A stretch of 42,694 nucleotides of DNA from Paracoccus benzoatiresistens (GCF_026913015.1 NZ_JAPTYD010000030.1:1-42694), one strand, 5' to 3'. Positions 33,682 through 42,084 are shown, counted from the first letter of the stretch. Translations and numbers: made by a program. Notes: generated from the sequence alone by a model not told the origin.

Positions 33682-33799
33682 CCGTCTTGCGCGCCCCCTG
33701 GACCCGCTTGCCAGGCATCATGGGGCCATGCCGGACGGTGGTGCAGCGGAACATTTCGTCGGCCTGCGGGTTCAGCAGCGGACAAACCCCGGAGGCAGG

Positions 33800-34117
33800 A
33801 TGGAAGACGACGAACGAATTCGCCATCGCGCGTATCAGATCTGGGAAACCGAAGGACGCCCCGAGGGCCGCGCGGCCCAGCATTGGGCCCAGGCCCGGGA
33901 CGAGCTTGGCATCAGCGGAGCGCCGGATGACGGCGCGTTTCCCGAAAGGCAGGAAGACGGCAGCCTGTCCGAAGTTCCCGCCGACTTTGTTCCCGAAGAC
34001 AGCGGCCCGGCGGACGGGCGCATCATCGAGGCAGGCCAAGGCGGAACGGCCGGTGGACCTGACGAGGCGGAAGAAGCGCTTGCCTCGGGGGTTCCGGACG
34101 CCCGCGAGGGCCGCTAG
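33800..34117 (+). CDS. DUF2934 domain protein
   Basis: A 105-residue acidic protein. Residues about 5-35 (RIRHRAYQIWETEGRPEG then HWAQARDEL) are the DUF2934 signature, a short helical motif common in alphaproteobacterial stress-related small proteins. The remaining 70 residues are Glu/Asp/Gly/Pro-rich and probably disordered. GGAGG precedes ATG 33800. No function is known. It converges on the SIR2-like gene. Confidence 0.75.
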   Translation: MEDDERIRHRAYQIWETEGRPEGRAAQHWAQARDELGISGAPDDGAFPERQEDGSLSEVPADFVPEDSGPADGRIIEAGQGGTAGGPDEAEEALASGVPDAREGR

Positions 34118-34168
34118 CGCGCCGCACCATGCGGCAAGGCCGACGTGCGGCCACTGACGCGGAGTGAC

Positions 34169-35395
34169 CTAGGCCTGGCTTGCCGGGGCGTCCGGCAGGC
34201 CGGGCGCCTGGTTACGCGCGCCGAGATGTTGCAGGCATTCCCTGGCGAATTCGTCGAAGCCGCCGTCATAGGGCACAAGATGCGGGGCCCGCATCCTTTC
34301 CATCGCGGGGAACACCTCGGCGATGATCTTGCGCTTGTCCTCGTCGTTTCCCGGCCCGAGATAGAAGATGACCTTGCCCAGGCCGTCCTCGGGCTCTTCG
34401 GCGAACTGGCGCAGGAAGAACCTGATCAGGGCGTCATCCGAGGGCAGGCTGTAGCCCACGATGACCAGCACGGTGGTATCCCGCATCAGCCGGACCACCT
34501 TGGGAAACACCATCTTGAAGTAGGGGTCCGAGTAATCCTGTTCCCGAGACGCCAGCGTCACGATCGGTGGGTCGGCCATGATCGCGCCTGGATCACGTTC
34601 GCTGTAGTCCAGGACATAGCCGCTGCCCCGCCGCAGGATCTCGAAGCCGCCGTTGATCTTCAGCAGGTGCTGCACGCGCCAGTGCTCATGGACCGGCGCG
34701 AAGCTGCGGCTTCCCAGGACCTGCGTCGGCGTGAAACCCCGGTACGTGTTGAAGAACAGCGATTTCTTCTCGCTGGTCAGGTTGTCGAGGATCGTCTCGA
34801 TGACGTAGTCATAATTGGTCGTGATGAAGTGCGTCCGCACTCCCTCTGTCGGACAGTCCTCTGCAGCAGGACCAAAGCGCAGGTGCCGGAAGAAGTTCAG
34901 GATGTCGCGCTGGCAGGTTGTCTGCGATTTCAGGGGAAAGCCGCCGACGGACTCGTCGAAATAGTTAAGCCTGGTGAACTTGTCGTAGCGGTCGACAACA
35001 GCGGCCCTGAGAACGCCGCGAAACATGCGCAGGTTCTGTTCATCCAGGTAGCGGGGGCGGACATCCGGAAAGCGGTCGTACATGTCGAGCTGGTAGACGA
35101 TCTGCCTGAGAGTATCGGGATCGATCTCTTCGGAGGCGTTCAGCCCGAACATGCGCATCAACGTTCCGGCTTCCGCAACGCTCTCGATCAATCTCGTATC
35201 GAGGGTGAAGAGCTCACATCCGATCGGAGCCCTGGCATCCCATGCCTTTGAAAATCCTGCCCCTGCGAAGAAGGTGAAGTTGGTAAGTGCCATTGCCCGG
35301 TCCGACCTGTCCTTGCGATAGCTGAACTGGTCGACATACCCCATGAACAGTTCGGCAGGCGTGCCAGAGGAGGACAGAGGGGTCTTCTGATGCAT
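34169..35395 (-). CDS. Stand-alone SIR2-like domain protein
   Basis: A 408-residue soluble protein with SIR2-type NAD-binding features: FFAGAGFSKAW (GAGFS at residues 45-49), FITTNYDYVIE with the catalytic-type Asn194, and VIVGYSLPSDDALIRFF near residue 335, as in SIR2_2/SIR2-like defence proteins. In the position of the usual catalytic His (KLHG) it has KINGG, with Asn248. No effector or sensor domain is fused. ATG 35395 has GGAAA upstream; ATG 35293 (MALTNFTFF) is the alternative and gives a typical SIR2 start. Base composition is less GC-rich than its neighbours. Antiphage NADase activity is possible in this family, but the His change argues for caution. Confidence 0.75.
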   Translation of the reverse strand: MHQKTPLSSSGTPAELFMGYVDQFSYRKDRSDRAMALTNFTFFAGAGFSKAWDARAPIGCELFTLDTRLIESVAEAGTLMRMFGLNASEEIDPDTLRQIVYQLDMYDRFPDVRPRYLDEQNLRMFRGVLRAAVVDRYDKFTRLNYFDESVGGFPLKSQTTCQRDILNFFRHLRFGPAAEDCPTEGVRTHFITTNYDYVIETILDNLTSEKKSLFFNTYRGFTPTQVLGSRSFAPVHEHWRVQHLLKINGGFEILRRGSGYVLDYSERDPGAIMADPPIVTLASREQDYSDPYFKMVFPKVVRLMRDTTVLVIVGYSLPSDDALIRFFLRQFAEEPEDGLGKVIFYLGPGNDEDKRKIIAEVFPAMERMRAPHLVPYDGGFDEFARECLQHLGARNQAPGLPDAPASQA

Positions 35396-35835
35396 GATCC
35401 AGGGTTTCCTATCCTGTTATGCGCGGCTGCGGGACATGACCGGCGCCGCCCGGATCGGGGGGTGATGTCGAAAACATCATCCGCGCTTCCTGCCGCGCCC
35501 TCATGGGCAGGCCGGTGGTCGGCAGCAGTCTGCCTGGCTGCCAGAACCCTTGCGATCGTGGTTTGTCATCCGCGCCTCCCGCCGCCGGATGTGCGAAACA
35601 ATCAAAAGTCCGCGACGTTCCAGCCAGGCAGCAGGATTTTCATCCGAAGGCGGCACGGTGCTGTCCATGTCGCAGTGACCAGCCGCGCGACAGCAAAGGC
35701 TGCAATATGGGCCTGGAGAGGACCCGCGTCGCTTGCCCGCCCATGGCGGCAAGGCGGCAGTGACTGGGGATGGAAGAAACGCCCGCAGCGTGGCAAAGTG
35801 GAACAACAATCCTGTTCCCCGGTCTGACGGTTCCC
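35396..35835. other. 440-base gap between SIR2-like and PEP synthase genes
   Basis: No convincing gene was found. Several open frames occur on both strands, but none has a ribosome site together with recognisable protein features. It should contain the divergent promoters for the SIR2-like gene and the PEP synthase gene. A perfect 6-base inverted repeat lies at 35463-35479. No FNR box was found here. Confidence 0.6.
35463..35479. promoter_or_regulatory. Perfect inverted repeat upstream of the SIR2-like gene
   Basis: TGATGT (35463-35468) and ACATCA (35474-35479) are separated by CGAAA, 68 bases before the SIR2-like start. The size and spacing suit a dimeric repressor operator. The regulator is unknown. 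Confidence 0.35.
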
Positions 35836-38268
35836 ATGGCACGCTCGTCGCCCCTTGTGATCTGGTTCGAGGACTTGTCCAGAAAGGACGTGCCCACGGT
35901 CGGCGGGAAGAACGCCTCGTTGGGTGAAATGGTGGCGCGGCTTTCTGGTGCGGGCATCCGCGTGCCGCCCGGCTTTGCCACCTCGGCCGACATGTTCCGG
36001 AACTTCCTGGCGTTCAACGGCCTGCGCGAGCCCATGAACGAAATCTTCACGCGCCTCGACAGGGATGAGATCTCTCTGGCCGGGGCAGGCCAGACCATCC
36101 GCGCCGCCATTCTGGCTGCGGACTGGCCCGAAGATGCGCGCCAGGCCATCCTGGCTGGCTATCGCGAACTTGCCCGCCGCACAGGCGTGACAAATCCCCC
36201 TGTCGCCGTGCGATCCAGCGCCACCGCTGAGGACCTGCCAGACGCAAGCTTCGCGGGGCAGCAAGAGACATTCCTGAACATCTGCGGCGAAGCGGCACTG
36301 CTGGATGCCTGCCGGCGCTGCTATGCCTCGCTTTATACCGACCGGGCGATCACCTACCGTTCCCTCAAGGGTTTTGAGCACGGCAAGGTCGCGCTTTCCG
36401 TCGGCGTCCAGCACATGGTCCGATCCGATATTGGCGGGGCCGGGGTGATGTTCTCGATCGACACCGAGTCGGGCTTCGACAAGGTCGTTCTCATCAATGC
36501 GGCCTGGGGCCTGGGCGAGACGGTCGTGCAGGGAACGGTCAGCCCTGACGAATACCAGGTCTTCAAGCCCTTGCTGGACCAGCCCGGCCTCGTGCCCATT
36601 CTCGAGAAGAAGATGGGCGCCAAGGAGCACAAGCTGGTCCATGGAGAAGAGCCGGGCGAGGCCACCCGCGATGTTCCCACATCAGGCGCCGAACGCGGGC
36701 GCCTGGTCCTTTCCGACGAGGAGATCCTCGACCTCGCCCGCCAGGCCTGTGTGATCGAGCGCCATTATGGCAGGGCCATGGACATCGAATGGGCCAGGGA
36801 CGGCGAGACGGGGCCGATCTTCATCGTCCAGGCCCGCCCCGAGACCGTCCGGTCCGGAGGCAAGGGCACCTTCCTGTCTTATCGCATCGGGCAGCACGGC
36901 CGCGAACTGCTGCGCGGTCTCAGCATCGGAGAAAGCGTGGTTTCGGGCGCCGTCTGTTCGATTGCAAGCCCGCAGGACATCGACCGCTTCGTGGACGGCT
37001 CGATCCTGGTGACCTCCAACACTGATCCCGATTGGGTCCCGGTCATGAAGCGCGCCGCCGCCATCGTCACCGACCACGGCGGCCGCACGTCCCACGCCGC
37101 CATCGTCAGCCGCGAACTGGGCCTGCCCGCGATCGTCGGCGCGGGGAACGCGACCGGGCTTCTGCGCGACGGCCAGCAGATCACGGTGTCCTGCGCCGAG
37201 GGCCAGGAGGGCATCGTCTACGAGGGCACCGCCGCCTTCACGGTCGAGGAACTGGACCCCGCCGCCGTCCCCGCCACCCGCACCCACGTCATGCTGAACC
37301 TTGCCGATCCCGCCGCAGCCTTCCGCTGGTGGTGGCTGCCCTCTGACGGGGTGGGACTTGCGCGGATGGAATTCGTGGTCTCGAATGCCGTGAGGATCCA
37401 TCCCCTTGCCCTGACCCGCTTCGACGCGTTGCAGGATCCGGCCGTGAAGGCCGAGATCGAGAGCCTGACGCAGGGATATGCGAAACGGGAAGACTACTTC
37501 GTGGATCGCCTGGCGCGGGGCTTGTCGCGCATTGCGGCCGTGGTGCATCCGCGTCCCGCCATCATCCGGATGAGCGACTTCAAGACCAACGAATACGCGG
37601 GCCTCCTGGGCGGCGCGCAGTTCGAGCCGGCCGAGGAGAACCCGATGATCGGCTTCCGTGGCGCCTCGCGCTATTATTCCGACCGCTACCGGGACGGCTT
37701 CCTGCTGGAGTGCCGGGCAATCCGTCGCCTGCGCGAAACGATGGGCTTTCGGAACGTCCTTGTCATGGTGCCCTTCTGCCGCACCCCGAAAGAGGCTGAC
37801 CAGGTCCTTGCCGCCATGGCCGAGGCAGGGCTGGTGCGTGGGCAGGATGGTCTGGAGATCTACGTGATGTGCGAGATCCCCTCGAACGTGATCCTGGCAG
37901 AGGAATTCGCCCGGCGGTTCGACGGCTTCTCCATCGGGTCGAACGACCTGACGCAGCTGACGCTGGGCGTGGACCGCGACTCGGCCGAGCTTGCCGCCCT
38001 GTTCGACGAACGCGACCCCGCCGTGCAATGGATGATAGAAACCGTGATCGCCCGAGCGCATCAGGCGGGGCGCAAGGTCGGTCTGTGCGGCCAGGCGCCC
38101 AGCAGCGACCCGGCCTTCGCGCGGCTCCTGGTGCAGGCCGAAATCGATTCCATCTCGGTCACGCCGGACAGCTTTCTGGCTGTCAAGGCGCATGTTGCCG
38201 CCGCCGAGCGGGAAATCGGAAGCAGAGCTTCCGGGAAGGCGGGTTCCGGGACAGGAAAGGTCACCTGA
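35836..38268 (+). CDS. ppsA: Phosphoenolpyruvate synthase
   Basis: An 810-residue PEP synthase, which makes phosphoenolpyruvate, AMP and phosphate from pyruvate and ATP. The N-terminal ATP-grasp part starts PLVIWFEDLSRKDVPTVGGKNASLGEM and includes VAVRSSATAEDLPDASFAGQQET. The phospho-His swivelling domain has GGRTSHAAIVSRELGLPAIVG. The C-terminal PEP-binding barrel ends with the SIGSNDLTQLTLGVDRD and GLCGQAPSSDP blocks that carry catalytic residues including the Cys. ATG 35836 (MARSSPLVIWF) matches the family start; ATG 35770 would add 22 unlikely residues. Its position beside hsp20 and cytochrome genes suggests service under low oxygen or energy stress. Confidence 0.93.
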   Translation: MARSSPLVIWFEDLSRKDVPTVGGKNASLGEMVARLSGAGIRVPPGFATSADMFRNFLAFNGLREPMNEIFTRLDRDEISLAGAGQTIRAAILAADWPEDARQAILAGYRELARRTGVTNPPVAVRSSATAEDLPDASFAGQQETFLNICGEAALLDACRRCYASLYTDRAITYRSLKGFEHGKVALSVGVQHMVRSDIGGAGVMFSIDTESGFDKVVLINAAWGLGETVVQGTVSPDEYQVFKPLLDQPGLVPILEKKMGAKEHKLVHGEEPGEATRDVPTSGAERGRLVLSDEEILDLARQACVIERHYGRAMDIEWARDGETGPIFIVQARPETVRSGGKGTFLSYRIGQHGRELLRGLSIGESVVSGAVCSIASPQDIDRFVDGSILVTSNTDPDWVPVMKRAAAIVTDHGGRTSHAAIVSRELGLPAIVGAGNATGLLRDGQQITVSCAEGQEGIVYEGTAAFTVEELDPAAVPATRTHVMLNLADPAAAFRWWWLPSDGVGLARMEFVVSNAVRIHPLALTRFDALQDPAVKAEIESLTQGYAKREDYFVDRLARGLSRIAAVVHPRPAIIRMSDFKTNEYAGLLGGAQFEPAEENPMIGFRGASRYYSDRYRDGFLLECRAIRRLRETMGFRNVLVMVPFCRTPKEADQVLAAMAEAGLVRGQDGLEIYVMCEIPSNVILAEEFARRFDGFSIGSNDLTQLTLGVDRDSAELAALFDERDPAVQWMIETVIARAHQAGRKVGLCGQAPSSDPAFARLLVQAEIDSISVTPDSFLAVKAHVAAAEREIGSRASGKAGSGTGKVT

Positions 38269-38631
38269 CGGTTTCCCCCCTGCCTGGAAGCCGCCTGTCA
38301 CCAACCTTCATGTCGGAAAATGGAATTTTCGTCAGCCAATCGCCTTCGCGGGATCCCTGCGCGTGCCGCGCATGGCAGACATATTGTTGCCACGGGGGGA
38401 CGAAGGTCTGGTGAGACAATTTTCGGGCAACTTCGTTGCACCAGCAGCACGCAAGCCGCCGGCTGATTCGAATGACGTGGGGGATTTCCGTTTGATTAAC
38501 GGGCGTGGCGTACAAGGACGCCACGCCCGCCCTGCGGGGCAAAAAGACTCACACGCGCAACATATCAACAGCCGCCGCGGGAACTCTGCCGAAAAGCGGG
38601 CCGGCCGTGCCCGTTCCCGGGATCCAGGCGA
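38269..38631. other. 363-base gap between ppsA and hsp20
   Basis: No credible protein gene was found: frames on both strands lack ribosome sites and family features. The gap is relatively AT-richer than its surroundings and holds a perfect 12-base stem-loop at 38500-38529, followed by a short GCCC/GGGC hairpin and AAAAAG. It may contain transcript ends for both convergent genes, or a small RNA. Confidence 0.55.
38500..38529. terminator. Perfect 12-bp stem-loop between convergent ppsA and hsp20
   Basis: CGGGCGTGGCGT (38500-38511) and ACGCCACGCCCG (38518-38529) pair perfectly around a 6-base loop ACAAGG. It lies about 230 bases after ppsA and 100 bases after the hsp20 stop. It is probably a bidirectional transcript end or RNA-stabilising hairpin. 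There is no direct T-tail on either side. Confidence 0.55.
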
Positions 38632-39147
38632 TCACGCGGCCCGGATCTCGATCTTCTTCTCGGCCGCGATTGCCTTTTCGGACTTGGGCAAGGACACCGT
38701 CAGCACGCCATTGGCAAAGCTTGCCTCGATCTTGCTGTCGTCCACATCCTCGGGCAGCCGGATCTGGCGCAGGAAGCTTCCCCAGCGGCGCTCGCTGAGG
38801 TGATAATCCTTGCGCTCCTCATCCTTGGCCTCTTTTTTCTCGCCGCGGATCGTCAACACCCCGCCGGCCAGTTTCACCTCGACATTCTCGGCGTCAAGGC
38901 CCGGCAATTCGGCGGAAAGTTCGTAGCCGCCATTCTTCTCGACCAGATCGACGGCAGGCGCCAGCCGCAGCGCAGCAAGGTCCTGCCCCAGGGCAGGCAG
39001 GCTGCGGCCAAACCATCCGCGGGGTTCAAAGACCTCGAACAGGCGGTCCATCTCGCTGCGCAGGTTGCCGAAACCGGGCCAGATGTCCGGATCAAGACCG
39101 GACGCTCGAGGGGCTTGAGAGACGGAAACCTGGGTGTTCTTTGTCAT
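38632..39147 (-). CDS. Hsp20/alpha-crystallin small heat shock protein
   Basis: A 171-residue small heat shock protein. The alpha-crystallin domain spans about residues 60-155, from APAVDLVEKNGGYELSAELPG to the core GVLTIRGEKKE and FANGVLTVSLPK, with a C-terminal IEIRAA tail of the I-x-I type that links oligomers. GAGGAG precedes ATG 39147. It holds unfolding proteins in a refoldable state. A perfect FNR box lies 139-152 bases upstream, with a TTGATAC-like -10 at a suitable distance, so the gene is probably induced at low oxygen. It is divergent from the cytochrome gene. Confidence 0.93.
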   Translation of the reverse strand: MTKNTQVSVSQAPRASGLDPDIWPGFGNLRSEMDRLFEVFEPRGWFGRSLPALGQDLAALRLAPAVDLVEKNGGYELSAELPGLDAENVEVKLAGGVLTIRGEKKEAKDEERKDYHLSERRWGSFLRQIRLPEDVDDSKIEASFANGVLTVSLPKSEKAIAAEKKIEIRAA

Positions 39148-39285
39148 TGCACACTCCTCAAAGCAGGTAGGCACGCCCCTGCCGACATGTTCCAAGGGCC
39201 TGTCTCTGGGATCCGCATGGAAGCTCGGAAGTTCCTTGCCGCCCTGCGGATAGGGGTATCAAGCCTTGCCAGGCGATCGCGCACA

Positions 39286-39299
39286 TTGATCAGGATCAA
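39286..39299. promoter_or_regulatory. Perfect FNR box in the hsp20/cytochrome c intergenic region
   Basis: TTGATCAGGATCAA matches TTGAY-N4-RTCAA fully. Reading toward hsp20, a TTGATAC-like -10 lies near 39256-39262, about 34 bases from the box centre, close to a class II activator position. It could also serve the divergent cytochrome gene. Confidence 0.75.
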
Positions 39300-39358
39300 C
39301 AGCGGGCCTCTTTCTTGATGTCGCGGCCCACTTTTGCGTCGGGCAACCTCCAGCAGGA

Positions 39359-39372
39359 TTGACGGCAATCAA
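39359..39372. promoter_or_regulatory. Perfect FNR box upstream of the first cytochrome c gene
   Basis: TTGACGGCAATCAA matches the FNR consensus at every defined position. Its centre is about 60 bases before ATG 39425. A class II promoter would start transcription near 39407, leaving a short leader. Confidence 0.75.
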
Positions 39373-39424
39373 TGCAAACGCCCGGCGGCAGGCGACCATG
39401 GCAGCATGTCAGATGGAGTCCACG

Positions 39425-39826
39425 ATGCGCTTCTTCCTGCTGGGATTGTCCCTCATCGCCGCCACTGCCGGCGTCGCACATGCACAAGAAGTCACGCCCG
39501 GTGCGCAGCTCTATGGCTATTACTGCGCCTATTGCCATGGCGTGAATGCGACCGGCGATGGCACGCTTGCCCGGTTTCTCAAGATTCCGGTGCCGGATCT
39601 TACCGCCCTTGCCGCGCGCAACGGGGGCGAATTCCCGATGCTCGATGTGGTCCACCAGCTTGACGGCACGCGCGAAGACAAGCTTCACGGCGGACCGATG
39701 CCGGACTTCGGGCCGCTTTTCGACGAAGAGAACCTGGGCTATTATGACCAGATGACCGCGATTGTGGATCGCAACGGTCGCATTCTGACGATCGCGTTGT
39801 ACCTTGAACAGCTGCAGAAACCCTGA
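39425..39826 (+). CDS. Small periplasmic cytochrome c, copy 1
   Basis: A 133-residue protein: signal peptide MRFFLLGLSLIAATAGVAHAQ, haem-binding CAYCH soon after the mature start, and likely axial Met in GGPMPDFGPLF near residue 100. The C-terminal ILTIALYLEQLQ helix completes a class I monohaem cytochrome c. GGAG precedes ATG 39425. It is clearly paralogous to the cytochrome at 40675, sharing the (V/P)PxLT(A/D)LAARNGGxFPML block. It should act as a periplasmic electron carrier under FNR control. The donor and acceptor are unknown. ExoD-like gene follows 19 bases later. Confidence 0.88.
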   Translation: MRFFLLGLSLIAATAGVAHAQEVTPGAQLYGYYCAYCHGVNATGDGTLARFLKIPVPDLTALAARNGGEFPMLDVVHQLDGTREDKLHGGPMPDFGPLFDEENLGYYDQMTAIVDRNGRILTIALYLEQLQKP

Positions 39827-39845
39827 TCGGAGTTGATGGATATCG

Positions 39846-40442
39846 GTGGGCGATGCGGGGAATTCGGACGAACAGCCGCTTTCCGCCCGCTTGCGCGCCC
39901 TGCCTGACAACCAGCCGATGTCGATCTCGGATCTGGCCCGAGAGCTTGGCACGCGCGTCCATGGCCTTGCGCTGCTCATCCTCGCGCTGCCCGAGGCGCT
40001 GCCGCTGCCATTGCCCAGCATGGCTGCCATCCTGGGCCTGCCCATGGCGGCGGTTTCCTTTCATCTGATGCTGAACGGGGAAAACGGCCGCCTGCCTGCC
40101 TGGCTTGGCCGCTATCCGCTCTCGCCATCGCTGGTCACGATTGTCCGGACAAGGCTGGCCGATCTGGTCGCGCGGGGCGAGCGTCTGTCCCGGCCGCGCT
40201 GGACAAGCATCGTCGGGCGTGACCGTGCCGTGGGTGGGCTGTGCCTGCTTCTGTCGATGATCCTGTTGCTGCCTTTGCCTCTCTTCAACATGGCGCCCGC
40301 AGCATGCCTGGCGTTGCTGGCCTGGGGCCTGCTGCGGCGCGACGGCCTCTTTGTTGTGATCGGCGTGGCCGGATCAGTTCTGGTCCTTGCCTCGCTAATC
40401 CTCGCGCTGTCAGGGCTTGCCTGGTGGCTGGAAGGGACGTGA
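39846..40442 (+). CDS. ExoD family membrane protein
   Basis: A 198-residue protein of the ExoD family (exopolysaccharide synthesis in rhizobia). An amphipathic N-terminus carries SARLRALPDNQPMSISDLARELGTRVHGLALLILALPEALPLPLPSM, here read as the family signature in pieces. It is followed by several membrane helices and a basic loop (about 105-125). GTG 39846 has GGAG upstream, and the gene starts 19 bases after cytochrome copy 1, so the two are probably one transcript. The biochemical role of ExoD proteins is unsettled; exopolysaccharide or alkaline-stress effects are reported for rhizobial homologues. Confidence 0.85.
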   Translation: MGDAGNSDEQPLSARLRALPDNQPMSISDLARELGTRVHGLALLILALPEALPLPLPSMAAILGLPMAAVSFHLMLNGENGRLPAWLGRYPLSPSLVTIVRTRLADLVARGERLSRPRWTSIVGRDRAVGGLCLLLSMILLLPLPLFNMAPAACLALLAWGLLRRDGLFVVIGVAGSVLVLASLILALSGLAWWLEGT

Positions 40443-40601
40443 TCCAGACTGTCTAGAAGGGCCGTCCCGCTTCGGACTTCGGCCTCGCTCCCCGGCAGCA
40501 TTGCCATGGCTCTCGGGCGTTGCGAGCCCCCATGAAGGCCGGAGGCGAGGATCAAGCCAAGCCCCTCTGGCCGATCTCCCGTTGGCATGGGATGCCGCGC
40601 A

Positions 40602-40615
40602 ATGACGGCCGTCAA
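40602..40615. promoter_or_regulatory. Near-perfect FNR box upstream of the second cytochrome c gene
   Basis: ATGACGGCCGTCAA matches nine of ten consensus positions (first T is A). Its centre is about 66 bases before ATG 40675, consistent with a class II promoter starting near 40650; this also argues against the upstream ATG 40639 as start. Confidence 0.55.
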
Positions 40616-40674
40616 TGCCCGGCGAGAAGCAGAGGTTCATGCTGGCCCGATCCATCTCTGTTCCGGGCATCAAA

Positions 40675-41067
40675 ATGAGACTTCCCCTTATCCTCGCAGT
40701 CATCATCGCCGGCGGAGGCGCGTTTGCGCAGGACCGGGACATCGGAGCCGATCTCTATGCCGGCTCCTGCGCCGGATGCCATGGCGCCAAGGCCGATGGA
40801 AAAGGACCCGTGTCCGAGGTGTTCAGGATCCCCGTGCCGGCGCTGACCGACCTTGCCGCACGCAACGGTGGCAGGTTTCCGATGCTCGAGGTCATCCAGA
40901 TCATCGACGGCCGCACGGAAAAGCGTGGGCATGACGGGGTGATGCCGATCTTCGGCACACTGTTTTCTCATGAGCATGCCGGAGGCGCCAGCGATCAGGA
41001 CGTGGTACTTGAAGTCCGGGGCAAGATCCTGTCGATCGCGCTGTATCTGGAAAGCATCCAGCAGTAA
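40675..41067 (+). CDS. Small periplasmic cytochrome c, copy 2
   Basis: A 130-residue paralogue of the cytochrome at 39425. Signal peptide MRLPLILAVIIAGGGAFAQ, haem motif CAGCH and likely axial Met in DGVMPIFGTLF, ending with ILSIALYLESIQQ. Start choice: ATG 40675 gives a standard signal peptide and fits the FNR box spacing; ATG 40639 has AGAGG upstream and would add 12 residues. The mature protein has lost about as many residues as it conserves relative to copy 1, so the duplication is not recent. It is a periplasmic electron carrier, with an unknown partner. Confidence 0.87.
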   Translation: MRLPLILAVIIAGGGAFAQDRDIGADLYAGSCAGCHGAKADGKGPVSEVFRIPVPALTDLAARNGGRFPMLEVIQIIDGRTEKRGHDGVMPIFGTLFSHEHAGGASDQDVVLEVRGKILSIALYLESIQQ

Positions 41068-41220
41068 TCGCGGTTAATGGCGCGCGTATCAGTGACTTCA
41101 TAAGACAGGGAAAATTCCAGTCCCAAACAGATGGCTGGGCTTCGACATTCTCGATCCAGCGTCTGAAAGATACAATTCCGACCATGACAACTTGATATCC
41201 CGCCCGATATGCTGGCGCCT

Positions 41221-42084
41221 TCAACCCTTTGTCCGCTTCAGCCCCACGCTCTGCCCGAAGGTATCGTTTTCTTCATGAAGCTCATCCCAGTAAGGCCTTG
41301 CGCGGTCCTGACGGACCCGAGGCGACCAGATCGTTTCATGTTCCATGCCAGCTTGCCGCATCAGCATCCTGACATTTCTGATTTCGTAGAGACCCGGCTC
41401 AACCTGCTGGACAAGATCAGCCTTGGACAGGTCCTTCAGCGTCCGGCAGATCGTCTCCACCGTCGTGCCGCAAAGAGCCGCCCAGTCCCTTCTGGAGATT
41501 TCCATCCTGACCGTGGCACTGCCATCGGATCGTCGCGTCGTAGGCATGATCTCCATAGCGGCCACAAGAAAGGCGACAATTCTCTGGAAGCTGCTTAACG
41601 CACCGCGAGACCAGATCAGGTTCAACAGGCGGTGGTGCGTATTGGCCAGTTCCTGAAGGACATAGATCTTGGTGCAGGTGTCCTGCTCCAGAAGCCCGGC
41701 AATCCGCCTTGGATCGAAGCTGCAGATCTCGACATCGGTGGCGGCTTCAACGGTGTGGAAGTCCGTTCTTCCCGTCCAGTTGCCGACAAGATCGCCCGGC
41801 ACATAAAGGGCCAGAACGTTCCTGTGCCCGTCGCGGGTCACATGCTCGACCCGCAGGAAACCGGTCTTCAGAACGCCGGCCCAGGACAGCATCCGATCCT
41901 CGCCCGAGAGAACCGTATCGCGCGGCAAGCGGCGCACCGTGGGCCAAGCGGGCTTTTTCATGTGACGCATCGCGCGGCATACGGCCGAGGCGGCCAAGTG
42001 GCAGGCGGCACAGGCGACCGCAGGATGACCGACAACAGCGCCATTATGCGTTCCGTCCTCAAGACAGGAAAAAGACCGTCGCAT
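41221..42084 (-). CDS. FNR/FnrL-type oxygen-sensing Crp/Fnr regulator
   Basis: A 287-residue regulator. Three N-terminal cysteines in CAACHLAASAVC (C25, C28, C36; C-x2-C-x7-C as in FnrL) plus central C121 (VEICSF) form the ligand set for an oxygen-labile [4Fe-4S] cluster. The helix-turn-helix recognition segment TTVETICRTL keeps the Glu and Arg that read TTGAT half-sites, with Cys where FNR has Ser. The C-terminus is longer than FNR by about 40 charged residues. It is the obvious candidate to act on the FNR boxes at 39286, 39359 and 40602. AAGGAC precedes ATG 42084. Confidence 0.87.
   Translation of the reverse strand: MRRSFSCLEDGTHNGAVVGHPAVACAACHLAASAVCRAMRHMKKPAWPTVRRLPRDTVLSGEDRMLSWAGVLKTGFLRVEHVTRDGHRNVLALYVPGDLVGNWTGRTDFHTVEAATDVEICSFDPRRIAGLLEQDTCTKIYVLQELANTHHRLLNLIWSRGALSSFQRIVAFLVAAMEIMPTTRRSDGSATVRMEISRRDWAALCGTTVETICRTLKDLSKADLVQQVEPGLYEIRNVRMLMRQAGMEHETIWSPRVRQDRARPYWDELHEENDTFGQSVGLKRTKG

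Noticed and set aside
35500..35670. 55-codon minus-strand frame in the SIR2/ppsA gap
   Set aside because: It has an ATG but no ribosome site and no recognisable protein features.
34169..38268. Possible multi-gene antiphage operon around the SIR2-like gene
   Set aside because: The neighbours are a DUF2934 protein facing it and PEP synthase transcribed away from it; no nuclease, helicase, TIR or toxin partner is present.
38471..38482. T-loop-like GATTCGAAT that might mark a tRNA
   Set aside because: No acceptor, D or anticodon arms could be built around it.
38261..38542. 93-codon minus-strand frame in the ppsA/hsp20 gap
   Set aside because: It crosses the perfect stem-loop, overlaps the ppsA end and has no family features or ribosome site.
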